Assembly (NCBI GenBank): GCA_947034885.2
Contig: OZ019759.1
Location: 4,404,501 to 4,468,500, forward strand
From: Thuidium tamariscinum
Lineage: Eukaryota; Streptophyta; Bryopsida; Hypnales; Thuidiaceae
Direction: 5' to 3'
DNA length: 64,000 nt
The notes under the pieces were generated by a model that did not search any database, was not told the DNA's origin, and saw nothing but the letters and a program-made list of their open reading frames with translations. Positions 1-11,680 of this stretch are shown here, piece after piece. How positions within the stretch are numbered: the first letter of the stretch is position 1; every line of letters begins with the position of its first letter. The translations under genes and the position numbers were made by a program.

Positions 1-198
1 GTGTCATAGAACATGAATGTTCTATGACAATTTCCATCTCAAACACTCTAATTGCTCATTAGCTAAGTCGTGGACAAAAAAATGGCAACCCTGCCATTTC
101 CTTTCCAAAGTACCAAGGTCCAAAATATTCTAGTATTCACGTTCAGAAAAGGCCAAAAAAATGTCTAGAAGTTGGAAACTCCTAGAACATTCATAATC
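1..198 (-). mobile_element. Miniature inverted-repeat element, truncated copy
   Basis: The stretch opens with a hairpin (GTGTCATAGAACAT followed by its complement) and matches the reverse complement of the element at 351-623 through about position 198, where the match ends. The right-hand terminal repeat is missing, and the left end may continue outside the window. Shared landmarks are the run near AGCTAAGTCGTGG and the ATATTCTAG box. There is no coding capacity. Superfamily unknown. Confidence 0.7.
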
Positions 199-350
199 CA
201 GGGTGAAGTTGAATTCTGTACTCAAACAATTTAAATTCTCTTGACGACAAAAGGAAAAGGAAAACCTTGGCCTTTTTAAAAAAAAATGAAGAAACCACAA
301 ATGTTAGAAATTTCACAAACAAAGAAGCCCAAAAAAGAAGAAGAGGTCGG

Positions 351-623
351 GGTGTCATAGAACATTCCTGTTCTATGACAATTTCCATCTCAAACACTGT
401 AATTGCTCAACTTTTATCCTAATTAATATGAACGATGTAGGAATTTCCAAATTCTAAACATTTTTATGGCCCTTCATTAACTTGAATTCTAGAATATTTG
501 GGACCTTCATACTTTGAAAAAGAAATGGTAGGGTTGACATTTTTTTTCCCACGACCTAGCTTAATATAAACAATTACAATGTAAGATGGAAATTGTCATA
601 GAACAGGAATGTTCTATGACACC
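351..623. mobile_element. Miniature inverted-repeat element with palindromic ends
   Basis: This 273-bp element has a 40-bp terminal inverted repeat that is identical at both ends (351-390 and 584-623). Each terminal repeat contains its own hairpin, TGTCATAGAACA and its complement around a 4-base loop, so each end can fold alone as well as pair with the other. The interior is AT-rich and non-coding. Perfect ends suggest a fairly recent insertion. No clear target duplication is visible, so the superfamily is left open. Confidence 0.8.
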
Positions 624-1860
624 TTTATCTCTTCCTATTTTTTTTGGCTCTTTGGTCCATGCAATTTCTAACGTTTGTAGTTCTTTCTACGACTTGTGAT
701 GAATTTTGCACCAAGTGTGCATTTCTATTGAGTATGGACACTCCTTAAAAACTTTAAAATGTTGTATAGTAAAGAAAATAATGAATTATTGAAAATCACA
801 TGTATCCAAAAGAACTTCAAATCCTTGTGAAAACATTAAGAAGATATATCACAGTGAATTGTGAACCTCCTTCATGATAGTCTTTACTTAGTGAATATTG
901 TAGTTGAACCAACACTACATCACTTATTGAATTAAATTAGATAGTGAGCTGATAAAGGCTTGTAGCTCATAAGATATGCAAATACATTGCATTCTTTAAA
1001 GTAAAAGCAACTACTTTAGCCTTCCTAAGTCATGATTGAATCTTATGAATGAATATTCCAAGCATGAAGACACTAATTCTGGCATAGCACTTCTATTTAG
1101 AACATGGTACCTACAAAATATACGAAGTTTTCCCTCTCAAGCACTACTCATAATTTTTCCTAAAAAATAATGAACAAAAAACAATATAATCATAATTTTT
1201 CTACTATAAATTTAAGAATATGCATTGAAAGACATTCTAGATAATTTAGCAAAATGACAGGGCTCCCTTGTCATTTGAAATAGCTAGAGACTATGCATTT
1301 TGAGAGTTTGAAATTTAATTTATTTATAGAATATTAAAATTGTACTTCATTCTAAACATGGATTATGTGCCGTGATACTTTTGGAGCCTTTTTGGATATA
1401 AGTTTGGTAGAAGACATCAGACACTTTGGAATTCAATTAAAAAAATTGATTGAGTTCTTCGATTTTAAAGTTTCAGTGACAAGTGGGCAATCCAAAAGCA
1501 TGAAATTTGAATTTGAAAAGTAATGTACACATTCTTGGGGATTGCAGAATGGAACTTCAATGGATTAAGATTTGGAAAGAGTTCTCAAAAAGTACTCCAA
1601 TTAAAAAGAGTGCAATAAATAAAGGTTCTTTAACTTCAAAGTTTAATTATTGGGCACTATACAATGGGACTTCTATAAATTAGAGTTACAAAAGAGTTCT
1701 CTAAAATTACTACAAACAAAGAAGAGTGTAGTAGGTAAATATTTGTTCACTTTTGAAGTTTTATAAACATAATTTTTTTAATGCATTGGGATTTAGGGTT
1801 TGTAGATTTTGATTATAGGGAGTGTATTTTAAAACGTCATATTAAAGCCATATGTTATCG
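624..1860. other. AT-rich non-coding stretch, nothing recognised
   Basis: No reading frame, RNA gene or clear terminal repeat was found. Near 1,787-1,802 there is a single TTTAGGG in the orientation opposite to the telomere-like block that follows. Confidence 0.5.
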
Positions 1861-2045
1861 ACCCTAAACCCTAAGATCCTAAATTCTGATCATGAATGCC
1901 AAAAACCTACAAAAATGATCCTAAATTTTGACCCTAGAAACCCTAAATCCTAAATTGTGACCCTAAACCTGACCCTAAAAGCTTAGAAAACCTAAAAACC
2001 TGACCCTAAATCCTGATCCTAAATCCTAAATACTGTATTCTAACA
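1861..2045. repeat. Degenerate telomere-type repeats (CCCTAAA)
   Basis: About a dozen units of CCCTAAA and its variants (CCTAAAT, CCCTAGAAA, CCTGACCCTAAA) run through about 185 bp. This is the plant (TTTAGGG)n telomere motif read from the C-rich strand, and it is imperfect, so it is an interstitial relic and not a telomere. An opposite-strand TTTAGGG lies about 60 bp upstream. Confidence 0.75.
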
Positions 2046-2736
2046 CCTTAAAAGACTTCAGCAATGCACATTTATGGAGTTGATTTCTAGAAATCTCAAA
2101 GAATCCAAAGCTACCACTCCAGAAGTCAATGATTACCATACGTAGTGGACAGTTGTAAGGTGTCAAAAAATAGTTTTTCTACAATTTGATGCCTTAAAGT
2201 TGATAGAAGGCATCACAAAAAGTTCAGCCAAGTTGCATGAAATTATGCAAGTAGGGGACATGGACCTAGAAAGATTTCAAATTGGATTTGTTACGCACTC
2301 TTGTATCTTGCCCTTCCTTTGAAATGCAGGTCCAAAGCAAAGCCTTGTCGCACAAACAATCGCTTCTTTGTGTTCTAGATCCAACGCACTGTGCCATTGT
2401 CATCTCCTTTTTTTGTGTTGTGGCTGCATGTTTGAATGTTTGAACACATAATGGAGTATTCTTAAGTCGAGAGCATTTACATTGTCCTTAGTTGCTAGCA
2501 AGTACATCGACTTTGATAATCACTCATGTGCGGAATACGGGGTGTTTTCTGCAGATGTTCTTTGTTTTCTGTGTTTTTGATTACATTGTATTCATAGGTC
2601 GGTGTGAGGGGTACTCTTATAGGGAACAACAACTTCTTTGCAGAGCTTCCAAAGATTTTTGGTCTATATCTGTCCCCGAATTCTTCGATGGAATTTACGG
2701 AACATAAAATTCTCAGTGTCAATGATGGTAGTAAGG
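2046..2736. other. Non-coding, nothing recognised
   Basis: Short frames of 70-100 codons occur on both strands between 2,490 and 2,800, but they overlap each other and show no domain, codon bias or start context. I see no gene. Confidence 0.4.
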
Positions 2737-3404
2737 TATCATCGACTCGAGGATAGTATATGCTTTTGCATTTTTGTAGTGGAATCGTTTTTATCATCGT
2801 GTCGATGATACCTTATCCATTATCAACTTACAACATCTTAAACTCTTATTATGTTCATCCTTAGTAATCCAACCTCTATTTTGGAATTATGATATTGACG
2901 GGATAATGAGTCAATTCAGAAGCTGAGGACGATTTTCTATTTAATGTTTATCGTTGAGTCAAAGATAATTCAACCTCAAAGATCGTACTGGTTTGTAAAT
3001 TGTTGTTGACGGAATGCTTATTATTTATATACCATTTGTCGTATAGAAGGTGCTAGTGCATATTTCTAATTTCATATAGAAAATTCTTTAAATATATAAA
3101 ATATGGAATGAATTATTTGGAAGGATTTAGAAAGTATCATCGAGTCAATGATAATCTTTCTATTGAACTTTGATAGGAATGCAAGTATTAGGATTATTAT
3201 ATTTGAGGGTTTTTTCTTAAACTTAGCAGTATTCAACATACGATTAAGGTGTTTTCATTTCTCTTGTGTGCGTATCATCGACTTGATGATAACTATATTC
3301 TTTATAATCCTGTCTTCAACTCCGAGGAGACCTAGGTCCCTGATGTTTGTGTGGGGCTGGCAGATGATTATGGGCTATGTGGCTTTATCATCAAATCAGT
3401 GATA
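2737..3404. repeat. Cluster of six 19-bp palindromes
   Basis: Variants of TATCATCGACTCGATGATA occur at 2737-2755, 2792-2810, 2949-2967, 3135-3153, 3273-3291 and 3386-3404. The first two are also arms of a 15-bp perfect inverted repeat (2732-2746 and 2801-2815). The sequence between copies is unrelated AT-rich DNA. Irregular spacing (55, 157, 186, 138 and 113 bp) argues against a satellite and for dispersed protein-binding sites or subterminal repeats of a transposon. The cluster lies just upstream of the DUF7869 copy. Confidence 0.75.
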
Positions 3405-3639
3405 ATTCCATTCACTTAATGGTGACATCGTCTTCTCATAGGATTGAAATACCATCTCTTCTTGAATGTTCTTAGGCTAGAGTCTGTTAATTGACCACAT
3501 ATTCATTCTTCCCTGAAAGAACAAGAATGACTTAAGAGTTACAAGTTTCTGCATGACTATGATTTTGTGGACAAAATCCTTATTACCAAAACAACAATAT
3601 ATGTTTTAACTATATGACTTCCGTTTGGCAGAATGGATT

Positions 3640-5038
3640 TTCATAGTCTCGAGGAATTTTCAAATCTAGTCCCTACACTTCCAGATGATGTTCGGTTGTG
3701 TGAGGGAATCCCTCGTGCGAAATGGGTCTCACAATCCGTTACTCTCTAGAATGATGACGGGGTGGATATTGCTAGAGGAATTTGTCAAAACGTTGATCCT
3801 AATTTGGTTGTTGACCATGACGGGAAGTCACTTGGTGACAATTGAGTCGCCATGCAAATTGCAGAGTCTTTAAATGAGGAGTTCTATTCTTCTGGAAACA
3901 TGTGGTTGCTATGCTCTTAGCACATCAAGAGAGTGTTTCTTTGTGACGGAGCCTCATTGTACAATCACGATCAAATAAATATATACAACGCGGCCATGAA
4001 CCCCTCAAGTAAGAGAGATTGAAAGGATGTTTGTTCATATGAAACCACTTGGAAAAGGGTTGATCCTGAGGTTCTTTCCAAGAAAGAACTTTTCTTGACT
4101 ATGGAATCAATCACTACAATTTCCACAAAAACATGTTGCGAGTTGAATTGTGTGCAGCTTTTTCCACATGCAAAAATTCAAGCGATACAGATTAAACTTT
4201 GTGGAGGAGATGACTTCAAGGCTCGTAACAAGACACTTCTAGAGGTACACATGCAGATCCACAAAGACGATAGAGGCAAAGAGTGGATAACTTTGAAAGG
4301 TAGAAAAGTGTGCCCTATCGCTTGGTGGATTATTCATGGGATTGCAAAATGTACATTCTACAGGTACAAAGGAAAAGCCAGAAGTGGAGAGCAAGCAGAG
4401 GTTCATGTAAATTTGGGAACCAAAAAGCCTTGCAAGCATACTATTCAAGCTACCGCCACACTTCGGACACTTATTGAACTGGATGCTAATTAGATGCCAC
4501 ACAAGACTAGAATACTTGAATCTCGAGAAAAAGTCACTACAATGGTTCTGTTGTCTTCGTTTTGTTGGAGTGAGCAATTAGAAGAAATCAATGCTTCTAA
4601 TGCAATGTTGGATTTGCCACCAATATCTTCGAGCGGTTTGAGCAATATTCGTTGTGCTTCATTCCTAGAATATGCTCCAAAGGCTCCTAGAGACACCTTT
4701 GCTAGGTGTAGAGTGTGTGACACCTATAAGCAATTAAGAAAAGTTTGTGTGGGTGTTGAGTTGAAATTGAAGTAGACCAATCTTTATAAGACCCATAATG
4801 AAGGACAAGAGGCTCAAAGGGAGTACTATTACTCCAACCGGTGCACTTTTATAAAACACCCTGATAAGATGTTGTGCATCATTCATAATAAGATAGATCA
4901 TTCAAAGACTTCTTCTCCTCACTTCTCTCATAAGAGGAAAGTGATAGAATCCTTCATGAAAATGCCTATAGCAGTTACAGGTATGATTGCTTATGGTTAT
5001 GGTGACGTGCAGTATGCACATTATGAAAAAAACATTTA
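3640..5038 (+). pseudogene. DUF7869-family gene, copy 1, front part
   Basis: Reading from about 3,640, the frame resembles the N-terminal region of copy 2 (minus strand, 6.1-10.4 kb). It continues through 4095-4493 (CCELNCVQLFP, then HMQIHKDD and VCPIAWWIIHG), 4494-4775 (FARCRVCDTYKQLRK, a zinc-ribbon-like CxxC) and about 4,776-5,038 (IIHNKIDHSKT, QYAHY). Several in-frame stops show it is dead. It has no intron at the site where copy 2 carries a 1.2-kb intron. The family is widespread and multicopy in eukaryotic genomes; function is unknown, and a transposase-like role is inference. The frame stops at 5,038, where the large insertion begins, and resumes at 41,935. Confidence 0.75.
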
Positions 5039-5185
5039 AGGGCAATTTTGTTAAATTGGCGACATTCCATGTGCCATTTTTCTTATTCCATGTGCCAGTT
5101 TGTTGTATTCCATGTGCCATTTTTTCATATTCCATGTGCCACTTTGCGATATTCCATAATTATGGCACTTTTGAATGGAGGCGCA
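5039..5185. repeat. Left terminal inverted repeat of the large insertion
   Basis: The outer 25 bp nearly match the complement of the right end. Repeat units of 21-22 bp begin at 5064, 5085, 5107 and 5129 (ATTCCATGTGCCA...), with a fifth partial unit at 5151. A stretch just inside, around GGAGGCGCAGAGG, is shared with the third end at 55.5 kb. Confidence 0.85.
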
Positions 5186-6136
5186 GAGGTTGAGGAAGAT
5201 GTTGCATGCCGTAGCTTTATCTCCTTGCTTTCGTTGAAGTGGTGAGCACTGTAGAACTTGGTCGCCTCCAGAAGCGGAGCCCGTCTACATTGAATGAAAT
5301 GAGAAGTTGTCCCACATGTCTAGGCTTGCACATGCAAGCAATGACAATTTGTAGATACTTTTGAATGTGGCCCATCAAATTTTGAGAAGGTCCACAAGTC
5401 GAGGGGCCTTATCGGTTAGTCCCCTCCTCCCAATGAATGGCAGAGGGTGCAGTTGACGGAGACGTCGTCACGGATGGAAATGCGTGCGTTTCTGACTCGA
5501 GTCGTTGGCGAGGGTGCGGTCAAGGAGTACCGGATCGAAGAGACTGAGGTTCTATTGAACTGAAAGAACGTGAATAACTGTTGAAAACATCTACGAAGCA
5601 ACTACATCTCGACTTCATCAAGCGGCTTCTCTATGGGAGAATTTTGTCAAATGTTGGCTTCAGTCCCTGATGTTGGCCCTTAGATCGATATGGTGACCAA
5701 GTTTATTAGAGTAGCCAAGACCCTAGTCTTTGTTTCTTCGGTTCTTTTTCTCTTCTATTTTTTTTTAAGGTTATTGACTCTCTATGCAACCGCTTGGCTT
5801 TGCCGATTTTGTGTCTCGGTGCTTCTAAATGAAGTGCGGTTTTTCCATTCGCTCCCAAAAATTGAAGAACATGAAGTAGTTGAAAACATAGTATTTTTTT
5901 GCACATGAAGGTCGGGAGTTGGTACAAAATGAGTTGAGGAACTTGGTTGTCCATATTTGTAAGACTACGTCTAAAAAAGTTTTCACAAAAAAGAACATAC
6001 TATTGACGGGCTATCCATTTGAACGAACGATGACCGTGTGCTACTGTGTTTTGCTACGCAACGTTGAGGAGACCCCCTTTCCCAAAATAGAGCACACTTG
6101 TCAATGGTATTCAAAGAAGCGCCCACTTGGGGAGAT
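5186..6136. other. Inner flank of the large insertion, no gene recognised
   Basis: Frames at 5416-5601, 5690-5908 and 5919-6284 are short and overlap others. None shows a domain. The C terminus of the minus-strand DUF7869 copy ends at 6137. Confidence 0.4.
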
Positions 6137-8022
6137 TCATGGTGATGGGGCTTGTTGTTCATCCTCTGCAATTCGGCGTAAATTATCCACGGCAAATTTA
6201 ATTTGTTGTCGAGGAGCAACAAAAGTGGCTCCTTCATTTTTATGTGGTTTCCATGATGCCATGATGCGATCCGTCGAAACGTAGTCGTTTTGGGAGGCTT
6301 GTTTGTTGACCTTCCATCTGAATTGGGCTTTGTATCCTACCTTGCGTATAGTCGTTGCATGTCCTTTGATGTTCCGCAGGGTAGGTGCCATCGCAACAAG
6401 ACCTCTCAAAAGTGGCTTTCTCCAGGATCGAATTGTGGATCTTCCACTGCTCGTCCGAGCCACACGGGCTCTACATGACTGTGTGCTAGTCTGACAAAAA
6501 CGTAGAAGCCTACGCGAAGATCGGTGACCATGCTGTACGTCCATGGTGGCCTCCCTTCGAGGATACCGATGTAGGGGTCTTCTTCCTCGAGTTCCTCACG
6601 CGTTCGCCCGTCTTGCATGAAGTCCGTCATGAAATCCCTTGGTTGCCTTGTTTGAGGCCAAAATCCCTCCTTCAATTTGTCGGAGTAGGGGGGGTCTAGT
6701 TCACCTTGGTCACGCAAGGCATTTCTCACGGCGGTCCAATATGTGACCAAGTAAGACATGCGTGCTTTATATTCCGCCGTCCCATCTTCTTGTGCTATGT
6801 CTATCTAATGTTGAATGTATCCGTCTAGCTCGCGTAGGATGTCGGCTTCCTTTGTCATTTTCGAGGGTTTGATGCTGAGCAGATCACTGGAAGGAAGGCT
6901 GGGCTTGTGCTCCGCATCTTCTTTCCACAGCCTGAGTCCTTCTTTAGGCAACCATGGAATGTCCGTGCATGCCAATTTGTATTGCATGATGGGCCACCTA
7001 TTGTCGTCCATGAAGAATTTGTATTGCCTTCCATTAGAGTGGCCCACCAATTGCTTCTTGTTCATCCCGATGTAAGGTCTGACGTACGCTTTGAAGTCGG
7101 GCACTTCTTCTATGAGGTGCGGGATGAATGGAGCTTCTTCCATGTCCATGTACGACTGCATCAGGAAGGACAGGGTCGGATGGTCATTTTCACGGAGTTC
7201 CATGCTCCATCACCCGAAAGACGCGTCGATGTTGTCGTGTGTATGTCCGACGATCATGAAGGATACCATGACCTCTTTCACGATCCTCTTTGCCACGAGG
7301 AGGGACCAAAAACAAAAGAGGTACTTGTTTTTGTTCTCCCTCCAGGAGTTGTCCATTTGAATGTGTAGGACCGGTGGCAACGGGAGAGCTTCGATCGTGG
7401 GCGACGGAGCATCTCCCAAAGATTCGACACAAATCTCGCTCCCTTGGAGTAATGCACAATACAGCGCCGTGCGACCGCTCCCTTGGAAAAGCGATTGAGA
7501 TGATTTCCCAGGCGGGGCTTCTACATCTCGCAACAACTTTGCTATCGAGCCCACCGTGAAGTTGCTGTCGACGGGGAAGACGTCCAAACTGTAGTGAGCA
7601 TACTTGCCATCCTCGTGCTCGTATACAAACATGGCGGTCACTTTCACTGGCAACTTCATGAATCCATCCAATGCATTCGTCTTCCTTGCTAGTGCCGGAC
7701 ATGCGGTTTTGGAGTGATCCATTTTGTTGTGCATGATGGACAGGAGTTGAGAAGGTCACATTGTAGATAACCATCTGCTACGATAATATGCATGTCGGCA
7801 AGCTTCTTGGAGGAATAAGTGTTTCTCAAAACGAGCTTGGATTCATTGAAAGTCCTCGGACCCCGGTGCATATGAAGCACGCAATTGCTTTAAGTTGTTG
7901 CAAATGCTGCATCTTGCAAACGAATCTCCTCAACCTTTGATGACGTATTCAAAAAAGTGTTTCATTCAAATTTTACTAAAGCTCGATTGCGAGAGGGGCA
8001 ACAATCCCAGTTTCTCGTTGGC

Positions 8023-9246
8023 CTACATAGAACAAGAAACATGGTCAGCCTCGGTTCGGTGACATGCGTTCTTCCAAGGACTCCAAATATTTCATTGCTC
8101 GTACGAGTATTGGCATGTGGGCACTCCATAAGGCCATATTTGTCATATTGAGACTTTTCGCAAATTTTGAAACAAAATGCTAATTATTAAAAAATTCATT
8201 CAAAAAAATAGTATATATAACCAAAAATAAACAATACTCAAATAGTGATTCTATAATGAAATTCTAAAGGTTGGTGTTGTTGACTATTTACAAAAAAATA
8301 CTAGTGAAGAGATAAAGAGGTTTATCTTCAAGTCAAGGATAAAAATGAGACAACAAAAAGTCTCAATATAACGAATATGACCTTCCATGATTATAAAATG
8401 GAATGCATGGAATTGATTACAGAGAAGACGAATGATTGGGATCGACGTTAGAACTTAGATGTGCAAAGAAAACCACTAAATTTGGTTTCTTGCCAGATTT
8501 CTAAAAATGAAGTAGCACTTCAGAAGACATCATTTTCGAGCCAGTTAGGCAATGTTGAAGACCATGTACCATTCTTCAACGACGTCATTCTAGCAAGCGG
8601 TAGTTTGGATGACGATGAAATTGGTTACAAAATTCAAAAATTAGGTGCATTGCATATACTCCGTGCGACGTGTTGTAAACATGATCACGTGCTTAGCGTG
8701 AATGCCTACTATGTAAAGTCTTCACATGACTTTTGCAATGTGAACGTCCTCGTCATCCAATGTGATGATCATGAAAGCCATCAGTGATGCAATTGTTGTG
8801 CTTTATTTTCCTTTTGTCATCTCTACAGTCGACATCAACAGACCCCCTAGCTTGGCCACTATGACTAAATTCAGGGGGGAGGAGAAAAAACATATCGTTA
8901 ACCTAAATATTTGTATCGATGTAATTCACCTTGATCCTTGTCCTTGCTCTTTTGGGGCCTTTGGTTGCGAAATTGAAATCAGAATTTGAAAGAGAAATTA
9001 CTTGCAAATAATAAAGAATTGTAATATTTCCACTTGTCAGTGAGCGAGGGGATGAGTTCACCGCAACCATCTTACTATGCTTATTTTGAATTTGAATGAA
9101 TTCATTTCTAGAAGAGTTGACATGAAGGTGCCTAAATGATCTCTTCCAAGGCGATTCCTACGAGCTCCAAGGATTTGTGCAGGTAGGGTAAACATGTGAC
9201 CGCCACCCTGTTGAGCCTAGGGCACTAACGAAGGTGTGACTTTTAC
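8023..9246 (-). other. Intron 2 of DUF7869 copy 2 (1,224 bp)
   Basis: Donor GAG|GTAAAAGT at 9,246 and acceptor TTCTATGTAG at 8,023 with a pyrimidine-rich lead-in. Joining is phase 0 and restores collinearity with copy 1, which is uninterrupted here. The intron is AT-rich and contains one weak match to the 19-bp palindrome (8323-8341). A 108-codon frame on the opposite strand (8461-8787) has no recognisable domain. Confidence 0.75.
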
Positions 9247-10218
9247 CTCATTCACAGTTGCCAGCAGATGCTTCCATTGGGTTCCAACGGGCAAAACCTT
9301 GAGACCCACTTTCTCGCCGGTGTGCAAAGTACGTGTCAAGTGTGGCATGTGGTCCGCCTTGGCTTCCATCAGGTCATGCAATGTTTGAATGGCCTGCGCA
9401 GTGGCGGACCTCGTCTTTGTTCTATTGAAGTTGCCGTACAAAGCACCTCTGACCTCCGCCTTCGCTTTCGCTTTAAATCTCTGAAACGTGCGCATGGAGA
9501 CATCGTGAACAATCCTCCAAGCCTGTGGACACATGTGTACGCCTTCCACAGTGACGACTTCCTTGGATCCTTGCGCTCTTTTGTGCATGGACTTATGCAC
9601 CTCCAACAGCTTCGTCGTCTTCACTTGATGTGTTTGCAAGTGCAATTCCGTGCGGAGTGAACGAATGACAGGAGGAGCAATTTTACGAGTGCACCCTTGC
9701 TCGCAGTACCGTTGTTCGAAAACACGAGCGACAGATTCCCATGATATCTTCTTGGATTTGCTATCTTCCGTAGCGACGGCGCAAGTCCTCTTCTCATATC
9801 GGTATTTGCGTTTGCCCGCTGTCTTTCGAGAGCGCCCTAGATCTTCATCAAGAGCACGTCGTTTGCGAGCATGATCATAGACACTGATGAGACTGGTGTC
9901 ACCATGATAAAAGATTCGGCATGTGGGCCAACGCAAGCACGTGGCTCCGATGCTGGGGTTTCCATTGTGGACCTCCAACACCACAATGTCGACTTTGTTT
10001 TTACCCAGGCAACTTTGCCCATCAACACAAGCGTTAGGATTAGCAATGATTATGATGACGTCTGCAAAATCGGAACCGTCTTTGTTCCTTGCGAGGAGGG
10101 CCTTGCCAAACCATCCGTCGGGGGCGATCCCCTTATAGTCTGGGATGGGACTCATGTCGACGTCGACCTCCGAGGCATGATCCAATTCAACGTCCTCCTC
10201 TTCACATTCCAGGAATCC

Positions 10219-10323
10219 CTGCAGACGCTTGCATATAGCATGGTCATGAAGACATGGCAGGAGAAGCGAAAGTAGAATTCAGAAATCGAAATCCGTTAGA
10301 GGGTGCAAGGTTGAACGACCAAC
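10219..10323 (-). other. Intron 1 of DUF7869 copy 2 (105 bp)
   Basis: Donor GAG|GTTGGT and acceptor CTGCAG|GG, preceded by a pyrimidine-rich run. It removes an in-frame stop that lies upstream of the acidic N-terminal block. Phase 0. Confidence 0.6.
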
Positions 10324-10356
10324 CTCATCTCCGTCAGACTCGCTCGTGGAAGCCAT

Positions 10357-10823
10357 CCGAAGAAGTACTTTGACTTGCAAGCGCACCTGAGATCCTACTG
10401 GCAAGTACACTTGAGAATGAGCAAGATATACGGACGATTCGATCATGAAGAGTGAAGGCGATATAACAAGAAAGAATATTGGATGATCAGTCTAGGTAAA
10501 GTGAATTCAACTTCCTCAGAGCATTAATGAATCACTTCCGAATGCTCATGTAGAATTATGTGGTAATTTCCTATTCATGACTTTCAATCCTTGAAAAAAC
10601 AACACGTGATAATTATGAGAAAAATATGGCTTCATAAAAAATGCATAGTCATAGTTGAATGAAAAAAGAAATATTCATATGATGTTGACTTGTTAATAGG
10701 ACTGCGAACTCACTGAATTAACCTAAATGAATCTTTTTATTTAAACGTTTGGACAAACTGAAGGTAATGAGGCCATCGAATTCAGTTCATGAAGGTCTCC
10801 ATCCCTAGCAGGCATGCGGGTTT
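10357..10823. other. Upstream region of DUF7869 copy 2
   Basis: No TATA box is evident on the minus strand near the start codon. The stretch is AT-rich with no gene or repeat recognised. Confidence 0.4.
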
Positions 10824-11680
10824 TTAACCCTTTAAGGACCGGTTGACCACTTTTTGGTTGATTTCTGCACTCTCGGTCTAATATTGGTCAAAATACATTT
10901 GATGACAAAAATCTCAAAGAGTAACGCATTTAGAGTGTCTTCATGTGCTTCAAAGAAAACCAATTTCAAGAAAATTGGAGCATTAATGCATTAGCTATGA
11001 GGTTGCAAACTCAAATGGCGTGGACCCTAAAATGGGAAGTGTTCAAAAAAAATACAAAAAACAACAACCAATTTGTGAGAATTTTTTGTATCTTGATGTC
11101 TTGAGAAGGCATAAGTGTTGCTTTGTAATCTCATGAATGCCCAAAGTAAACTTATGCATTGAAATTTATGTAGCGCAAATTCTAAAGGGTCATTCCAGTC
11201 ATTGATTTTTGAGGATTAAGGGAAACAGCTCAAATTCCAACAAGGCTCTAAAAGCAAACATGATTTAAAGGTATATTTTGCTTTCTTCAATGTACCAAAT
11301 CTGCACATTTTAGAAGGGTATTGCTTTTGATGACCACATATGACCATTTTCTGTGAACTTCAGAAATTTGTAATTCATTTCAAAAATCTTCAAAAAATAT
11401 GAAATGACTTTAATTAGATGCCTATTCAACTTGCTTCCTGTGAAAAATGTACTAAAAAATATTTAAAGATATTCCACCTCTCCAAAATTAAAATGTAGCC
11501 CTAAAAGGTCAATTTATGGACCCACTTTATTTAAAGCAATTTGTACCGTTGGATGAGTTTGATTTTTTGTTAGTTGGAGGAATCTCCCTTACGACAATAC
11601 TTTATACAGTTTGATCTAATATTACACTTTCTTGAAGAACTACGCCCGAACCCCAAATCAACCGATCCTTAAACGGTTAA
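10824..11680. mobile_element. TTAA-bounded repeat element, type 2 (copy D)
   Basis: It opens TTAACCCTTTAAGGACCGG and closes with the near complement, CCGATCCTTAAACGGTTAA, about 850 bp apart. The interior (about 11,230-11,520) is related to the miniature element at 27,072-27,369, so it carries a nested relic. Non-coding. TTAA with CCC-starting ends is the piggyBac pattern; assignment is inference. It shares its last TTAA with the next element. Confidence 0.65.

Larger units (their letters stand above)
6137..10356 (-). pseudogene. DUF7869-family gene, copy 2, intron-containing, decayed
   Basis: Minus strand. A start in good context (GGATGG) lies at 10,354-10,356. Exon 1 codes MASTSESDGDE and ends at a GT donor (10,323). 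Exon 2 (10,218-9,247) carries the acidic N terminus, a basic central region and the conserved VCPQAWR-like block (CPQAWRIVHD). Exon 3 starts at 8,022 with a CxxC knuckle (FARCSIC), MHNKMDHSKT, then the DUF7869 core QMDNSWRENKNKY and VGHTHDNIDASFG, and a C-terminal part down to 6137 (TDRIMASWKPHK). About half a dozen in-frame stops, nearly all TGA at arginine positions, and one frame change mark it as dead. Molecular function of the family is unknown; the amplified, transposon-like distribution is known. It may be the insertion's own gene or a later arrival. Confidence 0.8.

Noticed and set aside
5064-5168. CRISPR-like regular repeats
   Set aside because: The units are contiguous 21-22-bp tandem repeats without spacers, at a transposon end in a plant genome.
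7190-7774. 194-codon minus-strand frame
   Set aside because: It is a shifted-frame shadow of the DUF7869 core, which is read in the adjacent frame.
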